Part shown: positions 60,349 through 64,000 of the stretch, in pieces
Layout: each line of letters begins with the position of its first letter
Position numbering within the stretch: the stretch's first letter is position 1
Origin: Eucalyptus grandis
Lineage: Eukaryota; Streptophyta; Magnoliopsida; Myrtales; Myrtaceae
Assembly (NCBI RefSeq): GCF_016545825.1
Contig: NC_052619.1
Coordinates: 53,866,933 to 53,930,932 of the forward strand
Length of the DNA stretch: 64,000 bases
Direction of reading: 5' to 3'
The notes under the pieces: generated by a model
The model's input: only the letters and a program-made list of their open reading frames with translations
Told to the model about the DNA's origin: nothing
Databases searched by the model: none
Made by a program: the position numbers and the translations under genes

Positions 60349-61781
60349 GTGGACGCTGGTAGTGGCAAAACAGAAGTTGCTTCGAACGAGCTGTTGGGTC
60401 AACGTTAGGGCTGCTTCAAGTGGATCAAAAGCAAAAGCGTTCGGATGAGCTGCTGGGCACTTCAAGCGGATGAAGGTTGACTTGTGGAGTGAGTTGGCCA
60501 CAGCTGCGTGGGAAGGGAGCCGGTGGAGATGGCGACTGGCGTGTTGGGGGGGAATGATCAAGTTGGTTGAAGATGGGATGTGGGATGGAGCGTGAGTGGC
60601 TTCTGGCGTGGGGTATGCAATCAATTGACCGATTGATGCTGACTTCGGTGAGTTGAATTGAAGACACAAAGCGGTGGAGTGGAGTAGTTGCAAGGATTCG
60701 TTCATGGACGGGGGGCTCAAACCAAGGCGGAAATGAAATTAAAGCAAAAGCAAGGCAGAAATGGATGAGGTCTTCAGCTGGGATAGGAATTGCATGAAGA
60801 AGATGGAGGCCGGCTGAGACATGTCCGAGAAGCCATGGAAAAATGGGCTTAAAGTCAACACAATTATCCTTTCAATTGATTGTTTGTCCCCTAATACTTT
60901 CTAGTATAAATTCCACCAATTAATCAAATTTTGATGCTAAAAATCTAGCCCCCTCTACTAAGCTCCGAATTTCAAAATCTTAGGCATCAATTTCTTCACA
61001 AATTCCCCAAATCGAAGTCCAAAATTGCCAAGGAAAAAGCCCATACAATTTCTGCAAGTCCCTTTCGCCAAGTAGCTCAGTAAGGAGGCCAAAAATTCCT
61101 TCAATTTGGTCCATCCAAATTTCCGTGATTTTCCTAATCATCCTAAATGAATTTCCGAAAAAATCCCGAGCTCGCTGAAAAAATTCTTCAGAGGATGAGT
61201 CGACGTTCCTAAAATAAATCGTGACATGACAGAACTTTCAATTTTTGAAATCGAGTTCAATTTCGCGGTTAATTTCAATCTGACGCGATTTAAACGTAAC
61301 CTAATCTATCATGTAGCTTTTAGGAATTCTTTTGTGCAATTGACCCGTGGTCGATTACTTTTGAGCCACATTGTACATCTTTGACTCATTGGCGACTCTC
61401 GGTTGTCGTGAAAATCTCGAGATTTCAAATACGGACACCGGGTACCAAAATGACAGAAAAATCGGTCTAGTGCCGATCGACAAGAATTTTGCAATCAGGT
61501 GGAATCACCCACGCTTTGATTACATATCTTAGTCAAATTGACATATTTCCGATTTCTGATCGATTTTAACAGTGCCGTAATGACCCTTTAAAACTAGCAA
61601 GGTCGAGCAGTCGATTCTTGGTCGAATTCTCAAGTCCATTGCGTTAAAATCCCTTAATGGCTTCTCTAGATAATCTAGTTATCTCATAAGTGATCAGCTT
61701 AGAAAATAGCACTATAGGCACGTCAATGAAATGCCCAATTTATTTAATCGAAAACAAAATCTGAAAATTCAGGCTGTCATA
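57965..61781 (-). mobile_element. 5' LTR of gypsy-2
   Basis: The plus strand reads TGTCACGCCCCGATCCTCG to TTCAGGCTGTCATA. Length is 3817 bp. The primer site expected next to it on the minus strand is mostly deleted: CCCCGTT runs straight into AGAGCAAGG, where gypsy-1 has CCCCGTTTAAGTGGTATCAG and then AGC. Compared with the other LTR, its first donor is mutated (GATGAGTT near 59936) and the GA tract is longer (60291-60346 against 52920-52940). Confidence 0.92.
60291..60346. repeat. (GA)n microsatellite in gypsy-2 5' LTR
   Basis: 28 GA units. The matching place in the other LTR (52920-52940) has about 10. The long Ser-Leu frame across it is a by-product. Confidence 0.95.
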
Positions 61782-61813
61782 GAACGTATATCGAATGTCT
61801 AAAACACCTCAAA

Positions 61814-64000
61814 TGTCATGCCCCGACCCGCTTTGAGCGTGTAGTACCTATCGCTTCAACACTTATGGTCAATCAATTACGACATCCCAGGAGGCGTCGT
61901 TGACCCAATATGTAGTCACGATAAAACACACAATTGGAAATGTAAAAAAAAAATCTCCATTCCATCATCAAATAGGGATAGTAAAAACAAACATACTCAT
62001 ATATATGCATCATAATTCAAAGCCACACACACATCAAGTTCAAGAGTTAAACAAAAACTTCACCACATCCGATGCGCTTGACCGCACTTGTGACGTCCCA
62101 GGGCATCACGTACTAAGCGCAAGCGGAATTATAGTTATTATTATTATTATCTTCCTAACTAGTAATCTCCTTTAGATAACCCATAGCGTTTACCATTGAA
62201 GGTTAGCATGTATAACATGGATTACTTAAAATCTCAAGTTTATGTTATGAGGTTATCCTGCAATCACTCTACCTTCATTTAAGTATAGGCCAAATCATTC
62301 ATGCACATAAACAAGAACACGAGAAACTTCATTACTTCTTATCATCATCAGGGCTTACAAAATTTATCAACCTGGACTCTTTCCTTGTTCATTGCCTATA
62401 TATACAACATGTACATAACAAAAGTAAGGCATAACGAAAGTCAAGGATAAAGGGTGAGGGTATCTACTCCATGAGTTCCCATACCAGCCCGCATCTAACA
62501 AAAAACAAAAGTCAGTCAGCCTCTACACGATCCAAGGCGTCTAGGCGTCGTCCATTCCCACTCGAGGTCCTCTTGCTCCAAAGGGTTAAGGTCCGAACAT
62601 CTCCCCTTCATGGTTGATAAACCATGCAACGAACGTCATCGGTAACAACTCAGCTCTACCGTCATCTAGCCATAAAGTTGCCTCATACTTGGAGAAAATC
62701 ATGTCAATGTCAGGATCATACACGTCATGAAGAGAAACATCAAGACGGACTACCGCCCCGTATCGAGCTATTGGCGGTACATCCATGCTATCAATCTAAA
62801 AATGTAAGGTATGAGCAAACAACCTTGCCCAGTAAAGAATGATAAAACTCTAACTTAAACAATCCACAGTCATCAATATTGCAAGAGAATCATCAAACAA
62901 TTTAGGATACTAAAGGAAGTACATCACAAGCATAAACAGTTGGATATTAACACATTATGTATATAATCACCTTATGAGCATCCATCTCTATGGTTACCTT
63001 TCTCAAACTCAATCTCATATCAAAATGCAATGTAGCAATAATAAATGGACTCACTCGCCAAATAGAATTATATTTAGTGAGCATATGATCCACCCTCGAT
63101 CAATCACTAACCGGAATTCAACCGGCCCGATCGAGTCACTTTCGGAAGTTACCTCATCCGAACTTCCACAATATTTCTATCATGGGCGTCTCACTCCGAG
63201 GCATCCCAGCATCACTCAACCGAAGTCCTCCCAAGACCACACAGCAAGTGGCATCTCAGTATCACACAACCGAGGCATCCTTGATCACACACAAGGGCAT
63301 CTCACTCCGAGGCATCTCAGTATCTCTCTACCGAGGCATCCAAGACCACGCAGCAAGGGCATCCCAAACTTCCGGGGGCATCACCGGTATCTCGGTACCG
63401 ATGGGTTCATTCATCTTAAGCACACGTTTCACACCACCACACCTTTGATTAATGCATTTATCGTATGCAAAAGAAAAGACTCTAAAGTATCTATCTAACT
63501 CTCATGAACCTAGCACACGTGCGTGTCCAAATTATAAGATAAAACCCATTACTACATGTCACATTCCATGTCAAACAGATATTTATCCCATAATTAAGCA
63601 CTATGCATCGCACTCATTGCACACACATGATACTATATGCATCTACACCTCAAATGATATATGAGACTTACTCTTACACAATTAACATCTATTAGATGTT
63701 TATTAGACTCTATGTGTTTCATACAAGTCTAATATAAAAGACACATCATCTAATATATGTTCTCGGGTCTAGACAGTTTACTAACTAAATGTACAGTTTC
63801 GGTTTCGGACATAGAAGGTATACTAATTCTTGTCGAAATATTACCAAATTTTAGTATGTTATACTTAAGACATAGAATAACAATTTCCGTGAAGAAACTT
63901 AAGTCTGATTCTCACTGTATTAAGAGTAACAATTGTCATAATCTTTACTAGCACCCTGTACCGACGTCCAGATTCTTTATCTACAAAGAAAATTGTTTCA
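61814..64000 (-). mobile_element. Partial LTR of a third related gypsy family
   Basis: The plus strand starts TGTCATGCCCCGACCCGC, parallel to TGTCACGCCCCGATC of gypsy-2, so it is the end of a minus-orientated LTR. It runs off the window. A second similar block, TGTGACGTCCCAGGGCATCA at 62090, may be a nested LTR end or a duplicated internal box. A tandem repeat of GGCATCTCAGTATCACACAA units lies at 63183-63370, in the place where the other LTRs have theirs. Confidence 0.7.
62586..62786 (-). CDS. LTR-internal open reading frame in third LTR, unknown product
   Basis: Minus-strand ATG at 62786, 9 nt after a predicted acceptor (TTACATTTTTAG, ending at 62796). 66 codons: MDVPPIARYGAVVRLDVSLH, DIDMIFSKYEATLWLDDGRA, ELLPMTFVAWFINHEGEMFG. 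A plausible donor AGAAAG|GTAACC lies at 62997. The acceptor-then-ATG layout matches that of gypsy-1's LTR frame, and both share a short [YL]xDGR...LP block, which may be chance. No known domain. Confidence 0.4.
   Translation of the reverse strand: MDVPPIARYGAVVRLDVSLHDVYDPDIDMIFSKYEATLWLDDGRAELLPMTFVAWFINHEGEMFGP

Noticed and set aside
60058..60720. 220-codon minus-strand frame
   Set aside because: Lies in the LTR, spans a (GA)n tract giving Ser-Leu runs, and is broken in the other LTR copy.
62090..62120. TGTGACGTCCCAGGG as a certain new LTR start
   Set aside because: The same CCTGGGACGTCAC box occurs inside the gypsy-1 LTR about 60 bp from its end, so it may be internal; left open.

Overview
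The window is nuclear DNA of a flowering plant, made almost entirely of nested, decayed transposable elements. The only cellular-gene signals are remnants. Introns with GT/AG borders, a telo-box promoter, iMet-type primer sites and Del/Tekay-like and SIRE-like retrotransposons all point to an angiosperm. The TIR-NBS-LRR remnants (8.7-11.3 kb) read like those of Myrtaceae such as Eucalyptus; that family-level call is an inference. I see no intact host gene, rRNA, tRNA or CRISPR array.

Layout. 1-1.1 kb: exon fragments on the minus strand from a RecQ-SIM-like helicase and a condensin CAP-D2-like protein, with splice sites kept, followed by a GC-rich minisatellite. 2.55-3.33 kb: a MITE. 3.6-7.2 kb: a solo LTR with target duplication CCATG. 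7.24-8.13 kb: a Mutator-like MITE with a 9-bp target duplication. 8.7-11.3 kb: broken TIR-NBS-LRR pieces. 11.3-13.5 kb: LTR-like AT-rich DNA cut by a second solo LTR (13.47-17.5 kb, target duplication TGGCC).

17.99-40.68 kb: a plus-strand Ty3/gypsy element, called gypsy-1 here. Its pol is split by a 2-kb solo LTR (22.93-24.92 kb, target duplication CCGCC). Its 3' LTR is split by a minus-strand Ty1/copia SIRE-like element (28.47-38.11 kb, target duplication ATTGG). The uninterrupted sequence of that second site survives in gypsy-1's own 5' LTR. The copia element carries an extra gene between pol and its 3' LTR, apparently with its own TATA box and telo-box.

40.7-50.6 kb: two diverged LTR-like copies in inverted orientation around a spacer that holds a MITE and microsatellites. 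50.63-61.78 kb: a second gypsy element (gypsy-2, minus strand) with two long LTRs and a pol from which reverse transcriptase and RNase H have been precisely lost. 61.8-64 kb: part of a further related LTR.

The most interesting signal lies inside the long gypsy LTRs. They share a conserved leader architecture: a donor, a long first intron containing family-specific tandem repeats, a 17-18 nt microexon (GAAGGAACTGAGGCTAAG type), and a second intron of about 120-130 nt. In gypsy-1 the third exon opens, 8 nt past the acceptor, an open reading frame of about 143 codons that lies wholly inside the LTR and is kept in frame in both LTR copies. A separate LTR at 62.6-62.8 kb shows the same acceptor-then-ATG arrangement. 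The coding regions of gypsy-1 are riddled with CAG-to-TAG and G-to-A changes, the pattern expected from deamination of methylated cytosines.
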